Origin: Bradyrhizobium sp. 21
GTDB lineage: Bacteria > Pseudomonadota > Alphaproteobacteria > Rhizobiales > Xanthobacteraceae
Assembly: GCF_023073335.1 (NCBI RefSeq)
Contig: NZ_JADPJG010000032.1
Location: forward strand, 549,858-613,857
DNA: 64,000 nucleotides
Direction: 5' to 3'
Below, piece by piece: positions 34,399-43,827 of the stretch (position 1 is its first letter; each line of letters opens with the position of its first letter). A program made the translations under genes and the position numbers. The notes beneath the pieces were generated by a model, which worked only from the letters and a program-made list of their open reading frames with translations, did not search any database and was not told the origin of the DNA.

Positions 34399-34742
34399 CG
34401 AAGAGCGTCTCGGATCAGGCGGTTGATTTCGATGAGCTGCATCACGTCGTTCGACTTTTCTTCGCGAAGGCGGTCCGCCTCCTTGATGACCCACAGGCCG
34501 ATCGAGATGATGTCGGCGCGCAGCTTTTCCGGGAGTCCGTTTTCCGGATTGCCGAGATCCTCGATGAAGATCGTCCACAGCCGCCGCACATAGAGCAGGC
34601 TCTCGACCAGATCCTCGAGGTTGAAGCGGCCCTTCTGGATCCGCTCGAGCCGGTCGATGCCGAGGCTGAGCGCCTGCCGCTCGCGGCCCCGCGCCTCATA
34701 GCCGCTCTCGTCGACGATCGCTTCATAGGCTTCAAACGTCAT
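34395..34742 (-). CDS. flaF: flagellar biosynthesis regulator FlaF
   Basis: 115 residues with the FlaF pattern YEARGRERQALSLGIDRLERIQ and RRLWTIFIEDLGNPENGLPEKLRADIISIGLWVIKEADRL. FlaF works with FlbT in flagellin production and secretion, acting opposite to or with FlbT depending on the species. It is placed between flgL and flbT, and the pair is translationally coupled. Confidence 0.95.
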   Translation of the reverse strand: MTFEAYEAIVDESGYEARGRERQALSLGIDRLERIQKGRFNLEDLVESLLYVRRLWTIFIEDLGNPENGLPEKLRADIISIGLWVIKEADRLREEKSNDVMQLIEINRLIRDALR

Positions 34743-34775
34743 CGGGAAAACTCTACCTTACAAAGGAGCCATGGC

Positions 34776-35822
34776 TCAGAGATAGTTGATGAGGCTGATC
34801 TTCTGGAGCTGCGAGGTGAGCGCGAGCGCCGTCTGGATCTGGGTCTGCAAGGTGTTGACCCGGACCGAGGCCTCGGTCGGATCGACCGCCTCCATCTTGA
34901 CGATCTGGTTGTTGAGGATGTCCTGCTGGAGCTTCAGCTTGTCGGTCGCACCGGTGAGCCGCTGCTGGACCGTGCCGACGCCACCGCCGAGCGTAGCGAG
35001 GTCAGTGATGGCGTTGCCGACGAGGCCGATGGCCTTGTCCACGACGACCTGGAAGGTCTCCTGGTTCAGCTTCATGTTCCCGAGATCCGCCATCATGGTG
35101 TAAGCCTCGGCGAGCTTGCGGAAACCGGTCTGGTTGGCGCTAACGGACGTATCGACGATCTCGGTCGTGGAGATACGGCTTTGCATGACTTGGTCGGTGG
35201 CCGATGACCAATTGGTGTTCCAGGCCGGGCTCGCGAACTCGGAATCGAAGGTGGTGTCGAGGAAGGTCTGCATTTGCGCCGGGGTAATGGCGCTCACGCC
35301 GGCCGAGGATTGGGTGACCCCGAAGGCCGAAAGGAAATCGGCGTCGACCTTGTTCTTGCTGGCCGAGCCCGCGGTGTAAGCCGTGATCGGCATGTTCTGC
35401 GTGTTGATGCCCGAGAAAAGATACGAGCCGTTATAGGAGACGTTAAGCGCGCCGATCAGATCCTGGAGGTTGGATGACGCAGGCGGCAGGATGATCCGCC
35501 CGCCGTCAGTGGTACTGCGGGCCGCGATCAGGTCCTTGAGGAAGTCCGTTGCGGTCGAGCCGAGCTGGGTCACCCGATTCTGCGTCGTGTCCAGGCGTCC
35601 CGCGACGAGCCCGTTGGTATCGACGAGCTGGTCGGCGAAGCTGAAGTCTGCCCGCAAGGTGACATCGCTTCCCGTCGTGGCACCAAGCTCGAGGCCAACA
35701 TCGGCGAAGCGGCCGGTGGTGGCTTCCTTCGAGGCCTTGGTCAGCGCGGCCTGATTGTTCGTGATCGAGGACCTCAACGACGAAGACAGCATCAGGGTCG
35801 AGATGTAGTTCGCGCTCATCAT
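34776..35822 (-). CDS. flgL: hook-filament junction protein FlgL
   Basis: 348 residues of the flagellin-like HAP3 family. The N-terminal coiled-coil region ISTLMLSSSLRSSITNNQAALTKASKEATTGRFADVG and the C-terminal heptads (RVNTLQTQIQTALALTSQLQKISLINYL) match FlgL and flagellin ends; the middle is variable. It joins FlgK to the filament. Starts with two ATG codons, 3 bp after the flgK stop. Confidence 0.93.
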   Translation of the reverse strand: MMSANYISTLMLSSSLRSSITNNQAALTKASKEATTGRFADVGLELGATTGSDVTLRADFSFADQLVDTNGLVAGRLDTTQNRVTQLGSTATDFLKDLIAARSTTDGGRIILPPASSNLQDLIGALNVSYNGSYLFSGINTQNMPITAYTAGSASKNKVDADFLSAFGVTQSSAGVSAITPAQMQTFLDTTFDSEFASPAWNTNWSSATDQVMQSRISTTEIVDTSVSANQTGFRKLAEAYTMMADLGNMKLNQETFQVVVDKAIGLVGNAITDLATLGGGVGTVQQRLTGATDKLKLQQDILNNQIVKMEAVDPTEASVRVNTLQTQIQTALALTSQLQKISLINYL

Positions 35823-35825
35823 GAC

Positions 35826-37304
35826 TTAATTCCCCACGGCAGCCAGCAGGCTCTGCAGCATTTCGTCGACGGTCGAGATGATCTTTGACGACGCCGAATA
35901 GGTGCGCTCGACCTGAAGCATCAAGGACATTTCGTCGTCCATGTTGACGCCGCTGACATTCGACAGCGCCGCGGTGCTGCGGTCGAGCAGCGTTTTCTGG
36001 TAGGTGACGTTGGAATCCGCGGTCTTGCGCTGGTTTTCAATCCAGCTCGTCGACGACGACGCGAAGTCGATCAAGCTGCCGCTCGGCTTGCCTTGCGTGG
36101 TTGCATCGAACGGCTGCGCCGCATCCATGCCGCCGATGAGCTGCTGCAGCCGGGTCGAGTAGCCGGCATTACCGGCGGTGTTGTATCGATATGCCGGGTT
36201 GCCGCTGATCGCGCCGTCGCGCAGCAGATTGGGGTTGCCGCCCTGAGACGGGTCGACCGAAGCGGCCACGCTGATCAAGCCGGCGAGGCCGACCGAAACG
36301 GTGGCGCTCGCCGGCATTGCAGGCGAGCCAGGATAGGTAAAAAGTCCGGGGACGTCGGGCAGCGTCGGAACAGCCGACTGGTCGCTTTCCTTGAAGGTAT
36401 TGATCAGGCCGCGCGCGATTTCGTCGAGCTGACTCTGATAGGTGACCGTGTCCTGGTCGCGCAGCTGAGCGAGGCCCGCGAGCTTGCCGGACTTGAGCGG
36501 CATGACGGAATTGGCACCGGTCACGGGCACGCCATCGATGTAGACGGCATTGCCCGTCGTGCCGGCCGTGTAGGCGTTGGTCGGGGAGAAGCTCACCGAT
36601 CGCGCCGTCTTGTCGAACAGAACGACGCCGCTGTCGGCATAGAGCGCGGCGTCGCCATTGGGGCGGACCGACATCGTGACGCCGAGTTCCTGCGACAGCT
36701 GGGAGACCATGCTGTCGCGCTGGTCGAGGTAGTCAGTGATGTCGTCGCCGGAGATCGTACCCTTCACGATCGCGGTGTTGACGGTCTGAAACTGGGAGAG
36801 CAGCCGATTGATATTCTGAACCGACGTATTCATGTCGGCATCCGCGCCCTCACGGACCGTCTGCACGGTCTGGGTCGCCTGGTTGAGCGCCGTCGCCATG
36901 TCCTTGGCGGACGTGACCGCCGCCTGCGCCAGCGTGGTGTTGTCCGGGGCGTTGGCGTATTGCTGGAGCGCCTTCTTCAGTGCATTGAGCTGCGCCGTCG
37001 GCGACTGGTCGAGCTCCGTATCGTCCACCGTGGCAGATGCGATCTTCTGAAGACCGTCATAGATCGCGCTCTGCTTGGCCGACGAAGAGTTCGCGATCAA
37101 GACGTTGCTGTAGAGACCCGAACTGGCGGCGCGCTGGATCGCCGCGACGTACACCCCGGCGCCGGGAAGATTGTCCAGCATGGTGAGCTTGCGCGAATAG
37201 CCGGGGGCGCTGGCCCCGGCGATGTTGCGCGAGATGACCGACGACTGGATGCCCGACGTCATCAGCGAAGAGCGGGCGGATTCGAGGGCGGCGGTAAGGT
37301 TCAT
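35826..37304 (-). CDS. flgK: hook-associated protein FlgK
   Basis: 492 residues. N-terminal LTAALESARSSLMTSGIQSSVISRNIAGASAPGYSRK is the rod/hook-family signature; YLDQRDSMVSQLSQELGVTM and the C-terminal SGVNMDDEMSLMLQVERTYSASSKIISTVDEMLQSLLAAVG are FlgK-specific. It is secreted to the hook tip as the first junction protein. The gene begins 34 bp after flgE. Confidence 0.95.
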   Translation of the reverse strand: MNLTAALESARSSLMTSGIQSSVISRNIAGASAPGYSRKLTMLDNLPGAGVYVAAIQRAASSGLYSNVLIANSSSAKQSAIYDGLQKIASATVDDTELDQSPTAQLNALKKALQQYANAPDNTTLAQAAVTSAKDMATALNQATQTVQTVREGADADMNTSVQNINRLLSQFQTVNTAIVKGTISGDDITDYLDQRDSMVSQLSQELGVTMSVRPNGDAALYADSGVVLFDKTARSVSFSPTNAYTAGTTGNAVYIDGVPVTGANSVMPLKSGKLAGLAQLRDQDTVTYQSQLDEIARGLINTFKESDQSAVPTLPDVPGLFTYPGSPAMPASATVSVGLAGLISVAASVDPSQGGNPNLLRDGAISGNPAYRYNTAGNAGYSTRLQQLIGGMDAAQPFDATTQGKPSGSLIDFASSSTSWIENQRKTADSNVTYQKTLLDRSTAALSNVSGVNMDDEMSLMLQVERTYSASSKIISTVDEMLQSLLAAVGN

Positions 37305-37338
37305 GATCTGCTCTTGCCGGGGACGAGCGCCGAGGAAC

Positions 37339-38592
37339 TCAGCGCTTCAGGTTGACGACGACGTCCAGCAAGTCGGCGCCGGTCTGGAACGATTTCGAGT
37401 TCGCGGTGAAGCCGCGCTGCGCCTCGATCATCGAGGTCAATTCGTCCGCGAGATCGACGTTGGAATCTTCCAGAGCGCCCGACTGGACGGTGCCGAGCCC
37501 GCCCTGGCCGGCGAGGCCGACCTGCACGTTTCCGGAGTCCAGGTTCGGCGAGTAGACGTTGCCGACTTCGGGGGTCAGGCGGTCCGGGCTCGGAACGTTC
37601 GCGAGCGCGATCTGGAAGCTTGGCAGCGTGGTGCCGTTCTTGAGGACGGCGGTGACGACGCCCTTGTCGTCGATGTTCACCTTGTCCACCGCGGACGGGG
37701 CGTTGCCATCCACGGTCGCCTTGAAGTCGAAGCTGGAGGCGACCTGCGTCATGGCCGCCAGGTCGATCTTGAAGGCAGCCGAGCCGCCGGGGATCGCCAC
37801 CGTGAGCGCCGTCGCGCTCGGTGGCGGGCCTACCAGATCCAGCTTGCCTTTTCCGGTCGAGCTTACGTCGAACTTGAACGTGGTCGCGGCGCCGTGCGTC
37901 GTCAGCACAGCTCCCGCCGGATCGTATACCTCGACATCCCAGGTGTTCGCGCCAGTCTTGGCCGCATAGACATTGAGCGTTACGGCGTTGCCGATATTGT
38001 CGTAGGTCACGATAGAGGTCTTCGAGGTGTAATTGGCCGGACCAGCCGCCGCGGCCGGTGTAGCGACGATTGCCGCACTTGGATCCAGATTGGCGGCGAC
38101 GGTCGCTTTGGTGGAAGCCGATGCCTGGAGCGCCATCTGGTTGACGTTGACGACCTGGAGGCCGCCGAACCCGTTGGCGGCGACGGTGGGCGTGGCACCG
38201 TTCGCGATGTTGTAGCCCATCAACTGGAAGCCGGCGGCGTTGACGAGATTGCCCGTGCTGTCGGGCACGAAGGCACCGGCGCGCGTCAGGAAGTTGTTAC
38301 CGTTCGGATCCTGCACGACGAAAAAGCCGTTGCCCTGGACCGCGAGGTCCGTCGCCGATGTCGTGAACTGGTAATTGCCGGCATCGCTGATGGCGTAGCG
38401 GACCGTGGTCTCGACGGCGCCGGAATCGTAATTGCCGGAGCCGCTCTTCAGAATCAGCGAGGAGAATTCGGTCGAAGCCCGCTTGTAGCCCGTGGTGTTG
38501 ACGTTGGCGATGTTGTCCGAAACCGTCGACAGCTTGTTGGACTGCGCGCTCATCCCGGAAACACCGGTGCGCATAACACCATACAGGCTCAT
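37339..38592 (-). CDS. flgE: flagellar hook protein FlgE
   Basis: 417 residues. N-terminal GVMRTGVSGMSAQSNKLSTVSDNIANVNTTGYKR and the C-terminal VQSGALEDSNVDLADELTSMIEAQRGFTANSKSFQTGADLLDVVVNLKR are the conserved ends of hook proteins; the middle forms the exposed D1/D2 domains. AAGGAG precedes the ATG at 38592. First gene of a 13-gene minus-strand run; its upstream 109 bp carries the motif CAGCCCCGCGCAAGCAA shared with the motA/DUF1217 promoter region. Confidence 0.96.
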   Translation of the reverse strand: MSLYGVMRTGVSGMSAQSNKLSTVSDNIANVNTTGYKRASTEFSSLILKSGSGNYDSGAVETTVRYAISDAGNYQFTTSATDLAVQGNGFFVVQDPNGNNFLTRAGAFVPDSTGNLVNAAGFQLMGYNIANGATPTVAANGFGGLQVVNVNQMALQASASTKATVAANLDPSAAIVATPAAAAGPANYTSKTSIVTYDNIGNAVTLNVYAAKTGANTWDVEVYDPAGAVLTTHGAATTFKFDVSSTGKGKLDLVGPPPSATALTVAIPGGSAAFKIDLAAMTQVASSFDFKATVDGNAPSAVDKVNIDDKGVVTAVLKNGTTLPSFQIALANVPSPDRLTPEVGNVYSPNLDSGNVQVGLAGQGGLGTVQSGALEDSNVDLADELTSMIEAQRGFTANSKSFQTGADLLDVVVNLKR

Positions 38593-38634
38593 GAAATAGG
38601 CTCCTTTGGTAGGTTGCAGTTACAATGGGGGCTG

Positions 38635-38651
38635 TTGCTTGCGCGGGGCTG
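38635..38651 (-). promoter_or_regulatory. shared flagellar promoter motif upstream of flgE
   Basis: On the coding strand this reads CAGCCCCGCGCAAGCAA, 43-59 bp before the flgE start. The same 17 bases occur at 59336-59352, and the 14-base core occurs again on the opposite strand at 59309-59322. Such a repeat in two flagellar promoter regions suggests a site for the LafR-like protein or a sigma factor. Confidence 0.55.
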
Positions 38652-38701
38652 ATGATGGGAAACCATGCACAGCTTTGATATTGTCCGTTGACGTCGTCGC
38701 T

Positions 38702-39283
38702 TCAGGTTTCCTTGGGCTGACAGAACGAGCGCGCCTTGTCGGTCCACGCGCCGAAACCGCTCGAGACGAGATGAGCGACGATGTGACAGACGTAGCGCTT
38801 CTGCGCCGGCTGGTTGTTGGGTCCTGCATTGTAGCGGGCGACCGCCATGGTCCAGCTGCCCTCACGTTGCTTCAGCTCCTTCAGGAAGCGCGCGGCGTAG
38901 TCGACATTCCTGGCGGGATCGAACATCGCCCGCACCGAGGCGAACTTGTCGCCGTGATAATAGTGGTTGATCTGCATGCAGCCCAGGTCGATCAGCTTGA
39001 TCCCCTTGCTGCGCATGGCCTCAAAGTTCGCGATCGCGTCGTTCATGTCCTTGGCAAACACGGTCTGGCCGTCTGCGCCGAGCGCGTAAGGATAGAGCGC
39101 GCCGCGTCGCCCGGTCTCGGTCAGACCGACCGCGTAGAGAATGCCGAGCGGAATTCCGTGCTGCTGGGACGCACGCGCCATCTCGCGCTCGCAGGGGCGC
39201 GAATTGTCGGTCGCCGCTGCCGCGGCGCCGGCGTTACAGATAAACAGGGCCGCGACGAATCTGCGGCGCCACGTCCTGGTCAT
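38702..39283 (-). CDS. lytic transglycosylase (SLT domain) of the flagellar locus
   Basis: 193 residues with a signal peptide (MTRTWRRRFVAALFICNAGAAAAA) and a lysozyme-like SLT domain: catalytic Glu56 in VGLTETGRRGALYP, then LIDLGCMQINHYYHG and MAVARYNAGPNN. It cleaves peptidoglycan so that the rod can pass, replacing the missing half of FlgJ. The ATG at 39283 lies 50 bp inside the 3' end of fliK in another frame, with AGGAGA upstream. The open frame extends further upstream, but only as an antiphase reading of fliK. Confidence 0.9.
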   Translation of the reverse strand: MTRTWRRRFVAALFICNAGAAAAATDNSRPCEREMARASQQHGIPLGILYAVGLTETGRRGALYPYALGADGQTVFAKDMNDAIANFEAMRSKGIKLIDLGCMQINHYYHGDKFASVRAMFDPARNVDYAARFLKELKQREGSWTMAVARYNAGPNNQPAQKRYVCHIVAHLVSSGFGAWTDKARSFCQPKET

Positions 39284-40598
39284 GACGCGTCTCCTGGTTG
39301 GACTGGCGCTCCTGTCGGGCCTGCTTCGCGCCGCCGTCCGATTGTCCCGACGACGTGCTCGTGCCGTCGAACGAGCCTTGCGACTGCGACGATGGCTGTT
39401 GCTGGCCCGAGGGCTGCGGTTGCGACTGGCCGGAGCCGCTCTGGAATCCGTCCAGCGAGCCGTGCTGGACGGGTGCAACGTCGGCGACGTAGCCCGCCGA
39501 CTGCATCAGCTCGCGGATCGAATCGCGCTGCTGGTCGAGCATCTGGCTGGTGTCCTTGCGCTCGGCGGCAAGGTGGATGGAGACCTCGGTGCCGACGAGA
39601 CGAAGGCGCACGGTGACGTTGCCGAGCGCGGGCGGCTCGAGATTGATGGTCAGGATCTTGAGCGGCTGATCCGGCGCGTTGGCCTGGGACGCCGCAAGAT
39701 CGGGAGCAGCAGAGGCCGTCGGTGCCGGAGAGTCCTTCAGCTCGGCCACAACGGCATTGGCGATCTGTTGTGGAGCGTTGAACTGCGCCGGGGGCAGATG
39801 GGTCTCCTGCTGGACCACGGTGACCTTGGTCGTCTCGGGCAATGCGTCCCGCGTCGAGGCCTTGGCAGCGCGTTCGACATTGGCCGCGACGGCTTCGAAG
39901 CCGGGCGCCGTGGGCATTGCCTTGGGCGATGGTTCATTGCCTTGCGTCGACGTCGCCTGGGCGTTGGCCGTCGCGTGCGGAGCCGCGGCTTGCGCGTGCG
40001 CGACGGTCGGTGCCACAGGAGATGGGACGGGATCGCTCGTGGCCGCCTTCGCCGCGCCCGTGGCCTGAACCTCCCGTTTCGTCGCGGAGGGCCGCTCATC
40101 CCGCGGGGGCGCGTCCTTCTTGTCGGCTACCGGCAATTGCATCGGCTTCACGACCGACCCGGCGGCGATCTCCTGCCCGACGATCACGGGAATGCTCGAT
40201 CGGGTCTGGACGTCGGCCTGCGCGGTATGGTCGGCGGGACCTTGTTTCTCGGACGATTTCTCGGTCTTCTTGTCGGTAGATTTCTCGGTAGGCTCGCTGG
40301 ATGCGGGCTCCTCGGCCGCCGCGGTGCGTTCGTGCACCGCCTCGTCCTTCACCTTGTCCTTCCCGCTCTGATGCGCCAGGCGCGTCCGCAGCGTTCCGGC
40401 TTTCACGGCCGTGTCGCTGCCCTCATCGTTGAGCGCCCGCTTCGCGAGATTCGAGACGGTGTGGAGCAGATCGTTGAACGAAGAGTCCGCCTGTGGTTTG
40501 GCTCCCGCGCCCTTGCCGGAGCGCGACGCCCCGCGCACGTTGAGGCTCTCGGCGAGGCCTGAGAAAAGCTGTCCGGAGGTTCCACTGAGCTTGGTCAT
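39234..40598 (-). CDS. fliK: hook-length control protein FliK (formerly MotD type)
   Basis: 454 residues. Long low-complexity N-terminal ruler region rich in Ala, Pro, Thr and Lys, and the C-terminal FliK domain LKILTINLEPPALGNVTVRLRLVGTEVSIHLAAERKDTSQMLDQQRDSIRELMQSAGY, followed by a Gln/Ser-rich tail. It sets hook length and switches the export gate to filament proteins. The gene follows motC with an ATGA overlap, the same arrangement as motB-motC-motD in Sinorhizobium. Confidence 0.9.
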   Translation of the reverse strand: MTKLSGTSGQLFSGLAESLNVRGASRSGKGAGAKPQADSSFNDLLHTVSNLAKRALNDEGSDTAVKAGTLRTRLAHQSGKDKVKDEAVHERTAAAEEPASSEPTEKSTDKKTEKSSEKQGPADHTAQADVQTRSSIPVIVGQEIAAGSVVKPMQLPVADKKDAPPRDERPSATKREVQATGAAKAATSDPVPSPVAPTVAHAQAAAPHATANAQATSTQGNEPSPKAMPTAPGFEAVAANVERAAKASTRDALPETTKVTVVQQETHLPPAQFNAPQQIANAVVAELKDSPAPTASAAPDLAASQANAPDQPLKILTINLEPPALGNVTVRLRLVGTEVSIHLAAERKDTSQMLDQQRDSIRELMQSAGYVADVAPVQHGSLDGFQSGSGQSQPQPSGQQQPSSQSQGSFDGTSTSSGQSDGGAKQARQERQSNQETRHDQDVAPQIRRGPVYL

Positions 40599-41803
40599 GG
40601 ACGGCGATCCCTGGTGAGGAGTTCGAGTTCGCCGAGCTGCTTCTGCGCGCGCGCGAGCGTCGCGGTCGACGACGCGAGATCGAGACGCGCCGGCGTGACC
40701 GGAGGCTTGTCGGCTACGGCGGCGGATCCGCCCGCGAACGGCTTGCGGACGTCGAGTGCGAGCTGGATCGTTGCATTCAGAAAGGGAATGTCGCGCTCAG
40801 GCAGCTTCGAGCGGTCAAGCGCCTTCAACTCGGCGAGACCGCCGTCATATTCGTCGGTGAGCGCCCGCGAGACGCCACGAAAGAAATGCGCCCGTTCGCG
40901 ATCCGCCGAGGCGTCGGCGCTGAGCGTCAGCGCATGCTCGCCGGCAAGCCGGGTCACGGCCAGCCCTCCGCGCCCCATCGCGGTGCGCGCGATCACGAGA
41001 TAGAGCTTGAGGCGGCTCGCGCGGTCGATCTGCTCCAGCAGGGTGGAGATCCGCGCAAACCGGCGCTCGTCGAGCGCGAGGCTGGATTGCGTCAGGCCCG
41101 TGGAAAAGCGCTGCCAGAAGTCTCCGGCATAGACCGAGTTGCGGTAGTGGCGGATATAGGCCAGCGCCAGGAACTCGAACTTGTCGAAGTCTTCGGCCTG
41201 CCCGACCAGCAGGATCTCGCGCCGCAGCGCGGCCTCCTCCACCAATGTGCCCGGCAGGAGCAGGCGCGCGTCATCCAGACGCTCGATCGCAAGCGATGCC
41301 TCGGCGCGCGCGAACAACGCGCCCTGGACCAGCGCGACCTGTCCGCCCAGGCCCGACGGAATCGTCCGCGGCTTGACGTCCTTGAGCAGCTCGCGCGCTT
41401 CGTCCTGACGGCCCTCGACATAGGCGAGCGCGCCGTCGAACAGCCGCGCGTCGACGTTCAGCTTGTCGCGCGGCAGCTTGCGGACGATTTGCGGCCCGCC
41501 GCCGCTGAGCAAATAGATGACGGCGGCTTGGCCGTTCTGCGGGTTGCTCCACACGCCCGGATCGGCGGCGAGAAATTTTTCGCCGATCTGCCGGATCAGC
41601 ACGATGTGGTTGCCATGCGCCGCGGTATCGCCGTTGGCGATGCCGTCCTGCACGGCCTGCAATGCCCGCACGAGCTCATATGGCTCGCCCGATGTCGAGG
41701 CCGCCGGGGCCGGAGCTGGTGCCGGTGCCAGTTCGGCAAATGCGCCTGCCGCCGTGAGCGGCAGCAGCAGCAGCAGCGCAGCGCGGCGGAGAAGCCTGTT
41801 CAA
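40595..41803 (-). CDS. motC: periplasmic motility protein MotC
   Basis: 402 residues. The start is a TTG at 41803 that overlaps the motB stop (TTGA) and follows GGGAGAAG; no ATG fits, and the frame above it reads through motB. The signal peptide is LLRRAALLLLLPLTAAGAFA. The mature helical-repeat protein (PYELVRALQAVQDGIANGD...; RHYRNSVYAGDFWQRFSTGL) matches the rhizobial MotC family, which binds MotB in the periplasm and opens the stator channel. MotE, its folding partner, is encoded at 50058-50819. Confidence 0.9.
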   Translation of the reverse strand: MNRLLRRAALLLLLPLTAAGAFAELAPAPAPAPAASTSGEPYELVRALQAVQDGIANGDTAAHGNHIVLIRQIGEKFLAADPGVWSNPQNGQAAVIYLLSGGGPQIVRKLPRDKLNVDARLFDGALAYVEGRQDEARELLKDVKPRTIPSGLGGQVALVQGALFARAEASLAIERLDDARLLLPGTLVEEAALRREILLVGQAEDFDKFEFLALAYIRHYRNSVYAGDFWQRFSTGLTQSSLALDERRFARISTLLEQIDRASRLKLYLVIARTAMGRGGLAVTRLAGEHALTLSADASADRERAHFFRGVSRALTDEYDGGLAELKALDRSKLPERDIPFLNATIQLALDVRKPFAGGSAAVADKPPVTPARLDLASSTATLARAQKQLGELELLTRDRRP

Positions 41804-43125
41804 GGACGCTTCTCCCGAAGCAGGATCTCGATCCTCCTGTTCTGCGCGGCCGCCGGATCGTTTTGAAGCTTCGGCCGCCGATCGGCATACCCCTCGACAT
41901 GCTCGATCCGCTGCGCATCGACGCCGGAGCGGACCAGCATGTAATAGGCCATCTGCGCACGGGCCGTCGACAGCCGCCAATTGTCGTAGGTCTCCGAACG
42001 GTACGCCCGATTGTCGGTGTGGCCACGGACGATGATCGCCCCGGGGCGCTTGGTCAGCAGGGGGCCGATCTTGTCGATCACGCGGATGAGCTCGGGCCGG
42101 GGCTCAGCCGAGCCGACCGCGAACATGCCGAAGTTCGCGTCGTCGGTCAGGCTGATCAGGATGCCTTCGTCGACCTGGCGCACCTCGGCCACCGGTCCCG
42201 CGCCGGCCTTGATGTCCGACAGCGCCTCCGCGATCGCCGCCTGAAGCTGCTTGACGGTCGATTGCTGCGCTTGGGCGGCATCGCGCGGCTCAGATTCCTT
42301 TGCCGTATCGTTGGGACGCGACTGCGCGGCCGCATTGGCTTGAACGCCGGCCTGGGCGCCCGGCTGCGCGCTCCCTTCGCGTGAAGACTGCGACGGCGCG
42401 GGTCCCGGCGGCAGCAGGGGCGACAGGCTTGCGGACGACGCATCGTTGTTCGGAGCCACGCTTCCGCCGGCGTCGTCCGCCTTGGCACGGCGCGCCTGCG
42501 GCTCGCCCTGACCTGCACCGGACGCGGCGTCGCGCGCGGACGCATTCGGCCTGGCCTCGCTCTCGATGATGCGATCGGCATCCTTGGACACATGTGGCGC
42601 TTGCTTCCAATAGCCGGGATCGAAGGGATCGCGGTAAGCATCGCCGCCCTTGAGACCATCCTCTTCGGCCGACGTGAGAGCGCCGGCGCGCCGCTGGCCC
42701 GAGGCCTCGTTCGCGCTGCTGGCGATCTCGGCGAGCGTCTTATAGGGATCGCGGAACAGGATCTTCTCCTCGTAGAAGGGCGGCTTCTCGGCCGTCGGGG
42801 AGTCCCCGCGACGTTCCTCGCTCGGCCCGGACGGTTGACGCCTGCCGTCCTGGCCTTCGAACGAGGTTGGGTCCTTCTTGGAGAGATCCTTGAGCCCCTT
42901 CGGGGCAGGCGCGTTCTCCGCGAGCATGATCGGGTTGAAGTAACTCGCGACCACCTGCTTCTGGTCCTGGTTGAGCGCATTGATCAGCCACATGACCAGG
43001 AAGAACGCCATCATTGCGGTCATGAAGTCCGCATAGGCGATCTTCCAGACGCCGCTATGCGACTTCTCGTCGTCGAAGGCGCTCCGCCGACGGATGATGA
43101 CGAGCTCTGATTTGACCTCATTCAT
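41800..43125 (-). CDS. motB: flagellar motor stator protein MotB
   Basis: 441 residues. N-terminal cytoplasmic tail, then the single membrane helix YADFMTAMMAFFLVMWLINAL with the proton-binding Asp33, a long Pro/Gln/Ser-rich linker, and the C-terminal OmpA-like peptidoglycan-binding domain (IIVRGHTDNRAYRSETYDNWRLSTARAQ). The protein is longer than enteric MotB, as in other rhizobia that also use MotC. It sits 6 bp after the fliH gene; motA is at the other end of the locus. Confidence 0.94.
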   Translation of the reverse strand: MNEVKSELVIIRRRSAFDDEKSHSGVWKIAYADFMTAMMAFFLVMWLINALNQDQKQVVASYFNPIMLAENAPAPKGLKDLSKKDPTSFEGQDGRRQPSGPSEERRGDSPTAEKPPFYEEKILFRDPYKTLAEIASSANEASGQRRAGALTSAEEDGLKGGDAYRDPFDPGYWKQAPHVSKDADRIIESEARPNASARDAASGAGQGEPQARRAKADDAGGSVAPNNDASSASLSPLLPPGPAPSQSSREGSAQPGAQAGVQANAAAQSRPNDTAKESEPRDAAQAQQSTVKQLQAAIAEALSDIKAGAGPVAEVRQVDEGILISLTDDANFGMFAVGSAEPRPELIRVIDKIGPLLTKRPGAIIVRGHTDNRAYRSETYDNWRLSTARAQMAYYMLVRSGVDAQRIEHVEGYADRRPKLQNDPAAAQNRRIEILLREKRP

Positions 43126-43131
43126 GACGGG

Positions 43132-43827
43132 CTACCGGCGCGCCTCTTTCAGGCGTTCGCTCCAGGCCGTGATCCGTGTCTCGATCACGGTCTGGTCGGC
43201 CACGACGCGGACCTCGAAAGTATCGGCGGCCTCGTACTCGATGCCGGTTCGCCGGGCCTTCTCCAACTGCGTCTTCACGAGGTCGAGCAGTTCGCTCGGG
43301 CCGGTGACCTTGAACACCGGCACCGGTGAATTGCCGGTCAGCGCCGCAATCTGCTCGACCAGCGACCCGATCGCCTTGTCGCGGACCGCGTCGGCGAGGA
43401 AAGGCAGCAATATCCGCGCAACGGAGCTCGCGATGTTGGTCTCGATCTCGCGGCAAGCCATCTCGAAGCCGTCGACGATCGCGACCGCCTGCTGGTCGGA
43501 CCATTTGGCGCGCTCCTCGCCGAGCCGGATCGCGCTACGCACGCGTTCCTCGGCGATCCGGGCGTCGCCCTCCGCTACGCCCGCTGAATGGCCGCGCCGA
43601 TAGGCATCGTCCAGAAGATTGGCCGACGGGGCTTCCGCCGTCGGCGCCGGAAGCGGCGACTGAAGCTGCGGCTGCGATTGAGTTTGGGGCTGAGGCTGAG
43701 GCTCGCGCCGGACCTCCTTCGGCCTTGTCAGCACGTCCTGGATCCTCGGAGGCGGCGGAGGCGGCGCCGACTTGACCCGCCCGTTCGCGTCAAACTGCGT
43801 CAGGAGCTTTCCGATTGCCGCGTTCAT
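43132..43827 (-). CDS. fliH: FliH-like flagellar export ATPase regulator
   Basis: 231 residues. A Pro/Gln-rich N-terminal section (PQPQTQSQPQLQSP) leads to a helical AYRRGHSAGVAEGDARIAEERVRSAIRLGEERAKWSDQQ and a C-terminal domain (VFKVTGPSELLDLVKTQLEKA...VRVVADQTVIETRI), the usual FliH architecture with GxxxG-like spacing in the helix. FliH holds the FliI ATPase at the C-ring. Positioned between fliF and motB, with an ATGA overlap to fliF. The symbol is by architecture and place, since FliH is poorly conserved. Confidence 0.78.
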   Translation of the reverse strand: MNAAIGKLLTQFDANGRVKSAPPPPPPRIQDVLTRPKEVRREPQPQPQTQSQPQLQSPLPAPTAEAPSANLLDDAYRRGHSAGVAEGDARIAEERVRSAIRLGEERAKWSDQQAVAIVDGFEMACREIETNIASSVARILLPFLADAVRDKAIGSLVEQIAALTGNSPVPVFKVTGPSELLDLVKTQLEKARRTGIEYEAADTFEVRVVADQTVIETRITAWSERLKEARR

